Shown: positions 36,309 through 45,095, counted from the first letter of the stretch. The stretch is 64,000 nt of DNA from Streptococcus gallolyticus (GCF_003337175.1 NZ_NETH01000005.1:1-64000); one strand, 5' to 3'. The notes: a model not told the origin generated them from the sequence alone. Made by a program: numbers and translations.

Positions 36309-38219
36309 TTATTTTAACTTAATAGAGAGTAATGGAGTCGTTGTGTCAACTGTTCCTTGTGTTAATGGTGTTACGGTATCTAGTTGTTCAGTCTTGGTAA
36401 CAACAACCATAACTGTTGGGTCATAACCTGCTTTTTTAATGCCATCAAGGTCAAATTCAACAAGAAGATCACCTTTTTTCACTTTCATCCCTTGTTCAAC
36501 ATGACTAGTGAAGTATTGTCCGTTTAAGTTAACTGTATCAACACCAATATGAATGAGAAGTTCGTCACCTGCAGTACCTGCTAATCCTACCGCGTGACCT
36601 GTAGGATAGGCAACACGGACGATCGCATCTTCTGGTGCATAGACCTTGCCATCACTCGGAATAACTGCAATACCGTCACCTAAGAGTAGTTGTGAAAAGA
36701 CTTGATCGCTAACACCTGTCAAATCAACAGCTTGACCATTTACAGGAGAAACAATTGTCACTTCTTTTGCTTTAGCAGGTACTTTTTCTTCTGCTTTTTT
36801 TGCTAGTAACGCTGCGCTGTCTTGTTTATCACCAATAACTAAGGCTGATACCAAGGCAATCGCAAAGGCAACAACACCTGAGATACAAAGCGCAATAAAG
36901 CCGCCATCAATACCAGAAGGATTGATAAATGTTGGGAAACCAAGGAGTCCGTGAGCTCCGAATGTGTAAAGTTTAGCACCGCCAAGTCCAGCAATGGTAC
37001 CACCGACACCAGCTGCAGCAAGACCAGTAACCAAAATCATTTTACGAGGAATCATAACACCGTAAAGTGCTGGTTCACTAACACCAAAGAATGATGAAAC
37101 GGCTGCCGCAAATGACATTGAGCGTGTATCTTTATTTTTAGTACGAAGAGCAACGCCAAGTGCAGAACCAAGAACGGCTGGAGCACCTGAGAAAATCAAT
37201 GGGTTGATGATATCATAACCATATTCAGAAACATTGATTTGGAAGAATGGTAGGATTGCCCAGTGAAGCCCGAACATAACCAAGATAGACCAGAGAGACC
37301 CAATCAAGAAACCTGCAATACCAATGTTGAGATTAAGGAGCCACATCACAGCGCTACTCAATAAGTTTTGAAGGACAATTGAAATTGGACCAATGACAAT
37401 CAAGCTAGCTGCGCCAGCAACAATCAAGGTACAAAATGGAACAAAGACCATTTTCAAAACATCTGGAATGTGTTTGTTAAAGAATTTGTAAACATAACTA
37501 GCAAACCATGTTACCGCAATAATCGGAATAACGGTACTAGCATAACTTTGAAGAGCAACTGGAATGCCAAGAAATGTTAATTGATAATCCATTTCAAAAA
37601 CGGTTCCAGAAAATAGCGTATTAATAGCATCGCCACTAGCAGCCGATACTAAAGTTGGATAGACAAGGAAAGCCCCTAGTGTCATACCATAGATTTCTTT
37701 TAACCCAAAGCGTTTAGCAGCACTCCAACCTAATACAACAGGGAAGAAATAAAATAGTGCATCTGATAAAGCGCTTAGGATAATGTAAGTCCCACCCTCG
37801 GTTGACATCCAACCAAAAGCACTAAGAAGAGCCAGAACAGCCTTAATCATCCCTGAACCAGACAACATACCCAATACTGGAATGAAAATAGAACTAATAA
37901 GACCTAAGGCTTTGTTAATGAAACCTTTATCATCTTCTGTATTTGCTGCTGTGCTATCACCCTCGTTCGTTGCAATATCACCATCTTCGATAATAGCATT
38001 GTAAACTTTTTCAACGCTCGGTCCGACAACGACTTGGTATTGACCACCTTGTTTGACAACATCGAGGACTCCAGACATATTTTTAATAACGTCGTCATCA
38101 GCTTTGGCTTCGTCTTTTAAAATAAAGCGAACACGTGTGATACAGTGACTAACACTGCTAACATTTTCTTTGCCCCCCACCTGAGTGAGAATATCTTTTC
38201 CTAATTTATTGTAGTCCAT
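36309..38219 (-). CDS. PTS system EIIBCA, glucose/beta-glucoside superfamily
   Basis: A 636-aa three-domain permease. EIIB at residues 1-80 has the phospho-cysteine in SSVSHCITRVRF (Cys26). EIIC covers about 100-460 with about ten membrane segments. EIIA at about 490-630 has the active His in ELLIHIGVDTVNLNG. It imports and phosphorylates a glycoside. The superfamily includes beta-glucoside, sucrose and trehalose permeases, so the substrate cannot be named. Its EIIA may also serve the second permease in the cluster, which lacks one. Neighbours are the ceramidase-like genes upstream and the lipoprotein downstream. Confidence 0.9.
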   Translation of the reverse strand: MDYNKLGKDILTQVGGKENVSSVSHCITRVRFILKDEAKADDDVIKNMSGVLDVVKQGGQYQVVVGPSVEKVYNAIIEDGDIATNEGDSTAANTEDDKGFINKALGLISSIFIPVLGMLSGSGMIKAVLALLSAFGWMSTEGGTYIILSALSDALFYFFPVVLGWSAAKRFGLKEIYGMTLGAFLVYPTLVSAASGDAINTLFSGTVFEMDYQLTFLGIPVALQSYASTVIPIIAVTWFASYVYKFFNKHIPDVLKMVFVPFCTLIVAGAASLIVIGPISIVLQNLLSSAVMWLLNLNIGIAGFLIGSLWSILVMFGLHWAILPFFQINVSEYGYDIINPLIFSGAPAVLGSALGVALRTKNKDTRSMSFAAAVSSFFGVSEPALYGVMIPRKMILVTGLAAAGVGGTIAGLGGAKLYTFGAHGLLGFPTFINPSGIDGGFIALCISGVVAFAIALVSALVIGDKQDSAALLAKKAEEKVPAKAKEVTIVSPVNGQAVDLTGVSDQVFSQLLLGDGIAVIPSDGKVYAPEDAIVRVAYPTGHAVGLAGTAGDELLIHIGVDTVNLNGQYFTSHVEQGMKVKKGDLLVEFDLDGIKKAGYDPTVMVVVTKTEQLDTVTPLTQGTVDTTTPLLSIKLK

Positions 38220-38277
38220 AACTAGAACTCCTATCTAAAATCTTCAATCGACTTCACACAGCCCCGATTACGGCTCG

Positions 38278-39507
38278 TTAGTTATCTAGCAAGTGACTTG
38301 CACGACTAAATTTTTCAATAATAGTTTCAAAAGTTCCTGCTGGAACAGGGTTACCAATCGTTTCAAAACTTAGCCCATAATCCTTAGCTTCTAAGAAATA
38401 ATGGTGGAAACCATTGCTATATCCAGCAATCAACACCGTTTTATCCGTTGCATTTCTCAATAATTCTCCGCCAGCGGATGCTAACTCCCCAGGGAAGATG
38501 AAGAATCTTAAATTTCCAATATCCAAAATTCCAAGTTGTAAGATGTCATAAAATTGTGGCATTGTTAGCTGCTCTTCACACTTTTCAATCAAATGTTCGA
38601 CTGGCTGAGCGCCAACGGTCTTAATAGTCCCATTTTTCATGCCAGCAATTCGCAAACAAAGCTCTTTATCATAAGCTTTTTTGTCATTGATGACCTCGTG
38701 ACTAAGCTCCAAAACGTTAATGCTTTCTGTTCCAAGAGAAAGTTCAGTTGTTTTTATAGGAGCGATAAGCTCAGCTAATCCAGTTGTCACACGTTCTAAT
38801 TCTGCAAAATCACGCCCCAGTCGGTCGTAATGATTACTAGAATCACCTGCACAGCCTATTAACATCAATGGGTAAAATCCCCATTTTTCTTTTAATTTTG
38901 TTGACAGATTTCCTGCTAAATCCGCAGTCAATTCCATATTCTCGCCACTCAAAACCGTTGAGTGGACAGCGATATTGACAATCCCTGCAATAGCTTTGCC
39001 ATCGTGAATAAATTTTGTCACTGAGACAATATTATCTGATTGGCTTCCTTTATGATTGCGATTACTATAATAACCAAGCACTAAATCTTGCCCGTATTCC
39101 ACACTAGCTTCGACAAGATTCTGCCGACATTGTGCGACAACATCAAGAAAACATTGCACAAAGAAATCATAATACGCTTGATTGTAGTGTCCAAATTCCC
39201 AAGTTTTATGAAAATCACGTACCGAATGGTGGTCATGTGTGACACCGATAATAATATTTTCAAAAGGAATCTGATAGGTTTGACTGATTTCACGTCGAAT
39301 ATCTGCGGCAACAATATCCTCTATTTCAAGAAGGTCTCCTGTTGCCAGAAAAACTTCTTGACCTTCATTGTTATGAAATAAAATACCGTTAATGTAAATA
39401 TGGTCATGAATGCCTTTAGCGGGTTGATTTCGTTTGGGAGTTTTATATCCTAATAAGTAAAATGGGGCTGTCGGTGTGATGTCTGCACGACCGTATCCAA
39501 CCTTCAT
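38278..39507 (-). CDS. Neutral/alkaline ceramidase-like protein, motif-intact copy
   Basis: A 409-aa protein without a signal peptide, similar to the N-terminal domain of neutral/alkaline non-lysosomal ceramidases. It starts MKVGYGRADITPTAPFYL. Recognisable motifs are THDHHS near residue 90 (zinc ligands, compare THTHSGP), NIAVHST (His ligand), GCAGDSSNHYDR near 200 (compare the nucleophile motif GDVSPN), PGELASAGG and the aromatic loop GYSNGFHHYF. Family enzymes cleave amide bonds of N-acyl lipids. Here the protein is predicted cytosolic and sits in a PTS operon, so an N-acylated sugar derivative is a possible substrate. This is inference. Confidence 0.8.
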   Translation of the reverse strand: MKVGYGRADITPTAPFYLLGYKTPKRNQPAKGIHDHIYINGILFHNNEGQEVFLATGDLLEIEDIVAADIRREISQTYQIPFENIIIGVTHDHHSVRDFHKTWEFGHYNQAYYDFFVQCFLDVVAQCRQNLVEASVEYGQDLVLGYYSNRNHKGSQSDNIVSVTKFIHDGKAIAGIVNIAVHSTVLSGENMELTADLAGNLSTKLKEKWGFYPLMLIGCAGDSSNHYDRLGRDFAELERVTTGLAELIAPIKTTELSLGTESINVLELSHEVINDKKAYDKELCLRIAGMKNGTIKTVGAQPVEHLIEKCEEQLTMPQFYDILQLGILDIGNLRFFIFPGELASAGGELLRNATDKTVLIAGYSNGFHHYFLEAKDYGLSFETIGNPVPAGTFETIIEKFSRASHLLDN

Positions 39508-39511
39508 AAGC

Positions 39512-40681
39512 TCACTTCCTCTCTTTTAATGCCTTAATAATAGCCTTACTAACTTTTTCAGCACTACCACGCGCAAACATGGAATTCATTGCTTCATAAG
39601 TATAATTATCGTAACTTTTCTCATCCACCATGTATTTTTGACCACCGTTAATCATCGTGGCAATCATTGTTACGGAAAAAGGAGATTGTTCTCTAATAAC
39701 CTTGCCTGTAATGCTTGCTAATTCAGGCTTTAACATGACTAATCCAAAATCTCCAATGGTTAAAATTGCTAACTCAACTTGCTTTTTACCTTGCCATTCA
39801 AAGTGATACTCCCTCGTTGGTTTTACGCTTTTCATATCAGGAATGGCTTGTCCGTCAAGCTCAACGCTGATTTGGGTTAAGCTAAAATCACCCTCGAAAT
39901 GTTCATTTTCTATCATTTGTGATAGTATTGCCGAAGCTAATTCATCTGAACAGCCCTCTAGGCTGTCAAAACTTTCTTGGCTGACGTTAGGTGTTTGGTC
40001 AGCAGCTGCTCCAAGCATAAATAAAGCAACACAGTTAAGCTTATCTTCGATTTTTTGTGTGGTTAAACCGATAAAATCACTGCTAATAGCCCCGTCACCT
40101 ATTTTTTCAACGATAGACGACTGAACATCCACACTATAAATCATGGCTATTAACGCTCCTTGCGTCGAGGAGATTGTCAACATCGGAATCATATGATTAG
40201 AATAACCGTGCGGATTTTTTCCTAACCAATACCCATCTATTAGCTCTATATCGCGGTTTACTTGAGCTTGTGCCGTGACATTTTGGCAAGAGAGGGAAAC
40301 TGGCTGTAAATTGTTTTTGGCTAAAAGCAAAGCTTCTTCAACAGCTTGAAGCAAAAGGTCTAAATAGTATTGATTTTTTTGCTTGGTTTTTGTGTCTGCT
40401 TTTTCCAATGCCTTTAAAGAACGCGTGTGAGGCGCCGAAAAAGTATGTGTGACACTAATAAAAATATGACTATCTAAAACCTCACAACTTGCCTTAACCT
40501 TGTCTTTTATGGCTCTAATCGCGTAATTTTGTAAAGACGTCACATCAAGTGATATAAAGACAAAATCCTCTAAAATAATAGCTCGGCAGTACAAGTCATC
40601 ATGACAATAGGTAAATTTTTCAAGTGGCAATAAGTGCTCTGTCAGCTGAATGCGAGTTTTCCCTGCACCTGCTTGTAACAT
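39512..40681 (-). CDS. Ceramidase-like paralogue with degenerate motifs
   Basis: About 389 aa from the ATG at 40681 (MLQAGAGKTRIQL), with GGAGG six bases upstream. An earlier ATG at 40693 overlaps the preceding stop and is less likely. It resembles its downstream neighbour in length and order of motifs, but key positions differ: VTHTFSAPHT has lost one zinc His, the second His site reads YSVDVQSS, and the nucleophile motif reads AAADQTPN with Thr for Ser. It lacks a signal peptide. It may be catalytically weak and act as a partner of the intact copy. Four bases separate the two genes. Confidence 0.72.
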   Translation of the reverse strand: MLQAGAGKTRIQLTEHLLPLEKFTYCHDDLYCRAIILEDFVFISLDVTSLQNYAIRAIKDKVKASCEVLDSHIFISVTHTFSAPHTRSLKALEKADTKTKQKNQYYLDLLLQAVEEALLLAKNNLQPVSLSCQNVTAQAQVNRDIELIDGYWLGKNPHGYSNHMIPMLTISSTQGALIAMIYSVDVQSSIVEKIGDGAISSDFIGLTTQKIEDKLNCVALFMLGAAADQTPNVSQESFDSLEGCSDELASAILSQMIENEHFEGDFSLTQISVELDGQAIPDMKSVKPTREYHFEWQGKKQVELAILTIGDFGLVMLKPELASITGKVIREQSPFSVTMIATMINGGQKYMVDEKSYDNYTYEAMNSMFARGSAEKVSKAIIKALKERK

Positions 40682-40692
40682 AGCTACCTCCA

Positions 40693-41733
40693 TTAATCGT
40701 TAATATGGTAAAGTCTTTGCGCATTACCTCCTAAAATCAAGTCTTTTTCTTCTGCTGTCAAATCCAAATGATTAACAAAGTCAGCACCTTTTGTTAGCCA
40801 TTCTTGGCGGACAGGATATGATGAGCCAAAGATAATATGGTCAGCACCTAAAACTTGCACGGCATACTCTAGCGCATCTTTTCCCCAAGGTTGCGCATGT
40901 GACATTTCAAAATAAATATTTTCAGCAAAATGTTCCTCGATATGCTTATCATCCCCAGCAAAACGTTTAACAGTATCAGCTTTGCTTGGTTTGTGTGGCA
41001 TTAAGACATTTTTCAACCCAAAGAATGCTCCTCCGAGCATTGAATGTACAAAAGTCAATTGAGGGTATTTTTCAAAGAAACCACTATACAACTCACGACA
41101 AATTGCCGTTGTTTGGTCAACACAACGTCCATAAGAACGGCGGACATTTGTGTATTCATAAAGCGCATCATACTGTGTAGGAACTGGTGTATGGTGAACG
41201 TAAACTGTTGCTTGATACTTATTGAGCTCTTCAAAGAATGTTGCAAATAAATCATTATCAAGGTAGTAATTGCCATAGTGAGCAACCAATTGAACACCTG
41301 TAAACCCAAGTTCTTCAAAGCAACGTTTCATTTCTGCAAAAACAGCCTTAGAGCCATATGGTGGTAAAACAGCTAAAGGAACCAAACGCCCCTGACTACG
41401 CTTCATGTAATCATACATACCGTCATTGAAAGCTTTACATTGCTCCAAAGTCAACCATTCTTGACAACCTGGAATTTTCAAAACAGCCTTATCAACACCA
41501 GCCAAGTCCATATCAGCCAACATCATCTCAAGCTTATATTCCCCTTGAACATAATTCAAATTTTCAAATCCTTTAGGACGTTCAATGATAATTTGCTGAC
41601 GTCCGTCTGGTAAAGTTCCAGCATGAACTTTGGTATCATACTGCTTAGGAACACTCGCTAGAAAAGCTTCCATTTTTTCTTCAGACTCAAAAATATCTTC
41701 ATCAAACCAGTATAAATTACTATCAATAATCAT
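40693..41733 (-). CDS. Amidohydrolase_2-fold protein lacking usual metal ligands
   Basis: About 346 aa from the ATG at 41733, with AGGTG six bases upstream. A TTG start at 41757 would add eight residues. The fold matches the amidohydrolase_2/ACMSD group: IDSNLYWFDEDIF at the N-terminus, VYVHHTPV and FVHSMLGG in the middle, and IIFGSSYPVRQEW near the end. The usual HxH after strand 1 reads NLY, and the usual GSDYP aspartate reads GSSYP. So zinc hydrolysis as in ACMSD is doubtful. It is the first gene after a cre-overlapped internal promoter and overlaps the next ATG region closely. Confidence 0.75.
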   Translation of the reverse strand: MIIDSNLYWFDEDIFESEEKMEAFLASVPKQYDTKVHAGTLPDGRQQIIIERPKGFENLNYVQGEYKLEMMLADMDLAGVDKAVLKIPGCQEWLTLEQCKAFNDGMYDYMKRSQGRLVPLAVLPPYGSKAVFAEMKRCFEELGFTGVQLVAHYGNYYLDNDLFATFFEELNKYQATVYVHHTPVPTQYDALYEYTNVRRSYGRCVDQTTAICRELYSGFFEKYPQLTFVHSMLGGAFFGLKNVLMPHKPSKADTVKRFAGDDKHIEEHFAENIYFEMSHAQPWGKDALEYAVQVLGADHIIFGSSYPVRQEWLTKGADFVNHLDLTAEEKDLILGGNAQRLYHIND

Positions 41734-41770
41734 TTTTACACCTACTTTCTTAAACAATCTTTATGCTGCT

Positions 41771-41799
41771 ATCTTAAAACATTTTGTTGTCGCTTACAA
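41771..41799 (-). promoter_or_regulatory. Internal promoter with overlapping cre-like site
   Basis: On the minus strand, TTGTAA (41799-41794) and TAAGAT (41776-41771) are 17 bases apart. TTGTAAGCGACAACA at 41799-41785 matches the cre consensus at 14 of 15 positions and covers the -35. This would start a second transcript for the amidohydrolase-to-lipoprotein half under CcpA control. Confidence 0.65.
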
Positions 41800-41838
41800 T
41801 TCTATTTCAACTACTTTTTATTCTTGTTTAGAATAAAT

Positions 41839-41867
41839 AAACCAACTGTCCAATAGACAGCTGGTTT
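41839..41867 (-). terminator. Terminator inside the PTS cluster
   Basis: AAACCAGCTGTC and GACAGTTGGTTT (minus strand) pair fully, counting one G-U, and TTATTTATTC follows. It lies 48 bases after the ChbG-like stop and splits the cluster into two transcription units. Confidence 0.7.
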
Positions 41868-41914
41868 ACAAGCAAATGACATTGAAAAGCAGATTATAGC
41901 CAACAAAGACTTAT

Positions 41915-42664
41915 TTACAAATCTCGGTAATCAATGAGTTCAACATCTTGCTTTCTGAGCCATTGTTTGACATCAGGATTAATTAACATAGCAACTTCTT
42001 GTGTTCGAGGAATGGTTAGGCTAGAGTGCGTTAGAATGTCATCATCAAGATAACCAGGGTGAAAAACAGCCAACTGTACCACATGGTCATCGGCTTTTAC
42101 TACCATGCGTTTTAGCATGTCAAAAGGCTCATAATGCGGCGCCATTGATTCCATATTAAATTGCACAAGAGAGTTCCCAATTGTCAATGGTGCGCCACCT
42201 GTTGAAAATCCTGAGTATTTCAAGCCGTGTTTTTCTGCAACAGTTTCTAATCCCTTAACGAAATGGCTTGACGCTACCGCATGCCCTTCAAAATAATCTG
42301 GCTGACGCCCAAATAAGGCTAAAAATTTCTGGTACTGCGCTTCAATTTCCAAGACAACTTCCTCAAAAACGACAAAATCCTCTGTTGCCGCCCGAAATTG
42401 TTTAGACGATTTGAAATGACCATTCTCATCCACCAAGCTCGGAATAAGCTTAGGATTTGTCAAAGGCTTGCCAGCACAAATGTTGGTATGTACCCCAAGA
42501 GCCAAAGGACAATCTTTGATTAAATCAACGCCATGCTGCGTAGCAGGCATATTGACCATAACACCAAGGCTTGAAATCAGCCCTTCCTTGACCGACTTTT
42601 CAATACCATAATTAACAGCCTCAGAATAACCTAAATCATCAGCACGCAAAAGAATTTTTTTCAT
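41915..42664 (-). CDS. ChbG/YdjC-family carbohydrate deacetylase
   Basis: About 249 aa from the ATG at 42664 (MKKILLRADDLGYSEAVNYG), with AGGTGG upstream in the end of the PTS gene. The family metal site is visible as RADDLG (Asp pair, residues 7-12), GVHTNICAGKPL (His, near 60) and EGHAVASSHF (His, near 125). ChbG removes acetyl groups from chitooligosaccharides or their phosphates in the cytosol. Here it follows a PTS EIIBC gene directly, so it probably acts on the imported phosphorylated sugar. The real substrate is unknown. Confidence 0.88.
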   Translation of the reverse strand: MKKILLRADDLGYSEAVNYGIEKSVKEGLISSLGVMVNMPATQHGVDLIKDCPLALGVHTNICAGKPLTNPKLIPSLVDENGHFKSSKQFRAATEDFVVFEEVVLEIEAQYQKFLALFGRQPDYFEGHAVASSHFVKGLETVAEKHGLKYSGFSTGGAPLTIGNSLVQFNMESMAPHYEPFDMLKRMVVKADDHVVQLAVFHPGYLDDDILTHSSLTIPRTQEVAMLINPDVKQWLRKQDVELIDYRDL

Positions 42665-42673
42665 AAAAACCAC

Positions 42674-44077
42674 CTAATTTCTTTGCAAAACACTTTCTGT
42701 TTTGTTAAAACCGAAAAGATACGTTAAAACAGCAGTTACAGCAAAAGCAATCGCTGCCGCAATACAGCCATTTATCATGTTCACTGTTCCACCACCAACA
42801 TAGCCAAGAACAGCTAGAAAATTCGTAGCTCCCATAACATAAGTTCCAACATGGGTTAACCCTGCGTAAAGTCCACCACAGAAGCCACCTGCTGCAAGGG
42901 CAAGAAAAGGACGTTTATAGCGAAGTCCAATACCGTAAAGCACTGGTTCGGTTACTCCACCTATAATCGCTGAAACAAAATAACCAAACGCCAAAGCCTT
43001 AGCATCTTTTTCACGAAAACGCAGAAATGCTCCAAAAGCCATGCCAAATGCTGCCCAAGTTGCATAACCACCTGCTGTCAAAACAAAACTATCATAACCA
43101 TTTTGCATCATCGCAGTAATCCCAAAAACACCCACAACTTGGTGCATTCCTGACATAACAAGGAATTCCCACAAGGCTGCAACGACAGCAATCGCAAGAA
43201 AGCCACCAACATTACCAAAAGCAATCAAACCATTCCCAATTAATTCACCACCAAGATTACCAATTGGAGCCAAAACAACAAAGGTAATAGAAACCATAAC
43301 AAAAATCGTTAAAAATGGCACGAAAATCGTTGATAAAACATCAGGAATTATTTTTTTGAAAAAACGTTCAACATAACTCATTACCCAAATAGAAATAATA
43401 ACAGGTAAAACCGTTTGCGAATAATCATGAACAGTTGTTGTTAGAAAACCATAAATGGTAAATTTTTGACCGTCCAAAGCAATAAAGTCAGGCACTAGCA
43501 ACATCGCCCCTAACATTATCCCCATGACCTGACTCACACCAAGTTTTTTAGCAGCAGTAAAACCAAGAAAAATTGGTAAGAAGTAGAAAAAAGCACTATA
43601 CATCATATCACATAAAACATACATATCGCTCTTTTCAGAAACCAATCCAAGTAAATCTGGTCCAATAACGACTTGAATCGTTTTAAACATTGCTGCAGCA
43701 ATCATAGCTGGGATTAAAGGTGTCATTGAGCCTGACATATAATTAAGGATTGCCATTCCCACACCTTTTACTGTTAATTTTTCTTTTGGTTTATCTAGGT
43801 TCTCGTCAACTTGTTTTTCCAATGTGACCCCTGCTAATTTAGCAAACTCAGGGTAAACTTTTGCGACATTTTGCCCAATGACAACTTGATACTGTCCACC
43901 AGACTCAACAACAGCAAGAACACCTGGGATACTGGTTACCTCGTCTTTTTTAGGAACGGAAGTATCCTTTAAATTCAAACGCAAACGTGTCATGCAATGT
44001 GTGGCACTCATCACATTGTCCTTACCACCAACCGCAGCAAGCACTTTTTCTGCGATAACTTTGTTATTATCGACCAT
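42674..44077 (-). CDS. PTS system EIIBC, glucose/beta-glucoside superfamily, no EIIA
   Basis: A 467-aa permease. EIIB has the phospho-cysteine in SATHCMTRLRLNL (Cys28). EIIC follows with about ten membrane segments (about 105-460) and the conserved FGGVTEP-like IIGGVTEPVLYGIGL near residue 370. It stops without an EIIA domain, so it needs an EIIA in trans, possibly from the EIIBCA of the same cluster. The gene lies 24 bases after the antiterminator and one codon-scale gap before the deacetylase. EIIBC proteins of this shape import sugars such as trehalose, MurNAc or related glycosides. The substrate is unknown. Confidence 0.9.
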   Translation of the reverse strand: MVDNNKVIAEKVLAAVGGKDNVMSATHCMTRLRLNLKDTSVPKKDEVTSIPGVLAVVESGGQYQVVIGQNVAKVYPEFAKLAGVTLEKQVDENLDKPKEKLTVKGVGMAILNYMSGSMTPLIPAMIAAAMFKTIQVVIGPDLLGLVSEKSDMYVLCDMMYSAFFYFLPIFLGFTAAKKLGVSQVMGIMLGAMLLVPDFIALDGQKFTIYGFLTTTVHDYSQTVLPVIISIWVMSYVERFFKKIIPDVLSTIFVPFLTIFVMVSITFVVLAPIGNLGGELIGNGLIAFGNVGGFLAIAVVAALWEFLVMSGMHQVVGVFGITAMMQNGYDSFVLTAGGYATWAAFGMAFGAFLRFREKDAKALAFGYFVSAIIGGVTEPVLYGIGLRYKRPFLALAAGGFCGGLYAGLTHVGTYVMGATNFLAVLGYVGGGTVNMINGCIAAAIAFAVTAVLTYLFGFNKTESVLQRN

Positions 44078-44101
44078 AACTTTCTCCTTTGCGGAGCTTT
44101 G

Positions 44102-44941
44102 CTATTTTTCTCCGCTATTTTTTTCATACAACCTGTTGATGTGAATCATCAGGTAGAGTAACTCGTCATCAGATTGACTATATCCCATACTTTGATGAAT
44201 ATAATCCATGATAACGACTGCAACTTGATAGATATGAGGTTGATTTTCTTTGAGACTTTGTAAAATAGTCTCATTCCCATTAATAAAGGATTCATTTTCA
44301 CGTAGTCGCTTCAGATAATAACGAACATGTGCTTGAAACCTTTGGTAATTAAATTCTTCACGCTCAATACGAATGGCTAATTGATTTTCAATCATCTGTG
44401 TCATAATCTCAATCAATTCTTCGATAGCTCGACTGTCGTTGTCAATGTCACATTCGGCTTTGCTATTGATAAAATGCATGGCAATACTGGTCACTTCACT
44501 GTGTGGGAGATTAACACCTAATGAAGTATTTATCAAAACCAAGGCATCTTCTGCTAATTTCGTTTCCTTAGGATAGAGCTGGGCAACATCCTGTGAAAAA
44601 AGAATTTTCATTTCCTTAAATTCTTTCAAGCGACGAATAGCAAATTGGATATGGTCTGCCAAGCTAAATATCAAAGTCGGATTGAGCTTTCCAGACAGCT
44701 CTTTTTGCGCATTTTGCACGATTTCCACGCTAAGCAACATCAAATCTTCTGGAATTTCATCCAAAAGTAATTGAAAATGAGGATTTAATTTATAAAATGT
44801 CATCTCAATTTTTGAAAGATCCTCTAGCTCATAAGGCGTCTTTGGAAAACCAATACCACGTCCAAAGGCAACCAACGATTTACCATTATTGTCAAGACAT
44901 TCTGCCACATTATTATTGATTTTCTTCACAACTCTCATCAT
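44102..44941 (-). CDS. BglG/LicT-family transcription antiterminator
   Basis: A 279-aa antiterminator. The N-terminal RNA-binding domain (residues 1-56) shows VVKKINNNVAECLDNNGKSL and GRGIGF. PRD1 at about 65-170 has LADHIQFAIRRLKEF, and PRD2 at about 175-279 has HVRYYLKRL and MIHINRLYE. It prevents termination at a RAT-terminator when its sugar PTS is active. A matching RAT lies 80 bases upstream of its own start, so it autoregulates the operon. ATG 44941 and 44938 are both possible starts. Confidence 0.93.
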   Translation of the reverse strand: MMRVVKKINNNVAECLDNNGKSLVAFGRGIGFPKTPYELEDLSKIEMTFYKLNPHFQLLLDEIPEDLMLLSVEIVQNAQKELSGKLNPTLIFSLADHIQFAIRRLKEFKEMKILFSQDVAQLYPKETKLAEDALVLINTSLGVNLPHSEVTSIAMHFINSKAECDIDNDSRAIEELIEIMTQMIENQLAIRIEREEFNYQRFQAHVRYYLKRLRENESFINGNETILQSLKENQPHIYQVAVVIMDYIHQSMGYSQSDDELLYLMIHINRLYEKNSGEK

Positions 44942-44976
44942 ATCTACCTCTTCTCTTTATGCTAGTTGTTCTGCAC

Positions 44977-45041
44977 AAAAAACTCTTCGAAGACATACCA
45001 CACCCCTTTACTTGATGAACGGTAATGCCTCCCGAAGAGTA
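44977..45041 (-). terminator. RAT-controlled terminator in the antiterminator leader
   Basis: ACTCTTCG (45040-45033) lies inside the RAT and pairs with CGAAGAGT (44989-44982). A run of T follows on the minus strand. Binding of the antiterminator to the RAT should prevent this helix from forming. Confidence 0.85.
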
Positions 45042-45050
45042 ACAATCCTT
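45021..45050 (-). promoter_or_regulatory. RAT (ribonucleic antiterminator) sequence
   Basis: Minus-strand GGATTGTTACT and AGGCATTACC arms flank a short loop, matching the LicT/BglG-type RAT pattern (GGATTGTTACT...GGCAAAACC). It starts about ten bases into the predicted transcript and overlaps the terminator's 5' arm. Confidence 0.88.
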
Positions 45051-45066
45051 GTTTAATTATAGTTTT

Positions 45067-45095
45067 ATTGTAGTTGATTTTGTAAGCGTTGTCAA
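45067..45095 (-). promoter_or_regulatory. Promoter of the antiterminator-PTS operon with perfect cre
   Basis: A consensus TTGACA (45095-45090) and TACAAT (45072-45067) are 17 bases apart on the minus strand. TTGTAAGCGTTGTCA at 45080-45094 on the plus strand matches the cre consensus at all 15 positions and covers the -35 and spacer. CcpA should repress this promoter. Confidence 0.85.
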
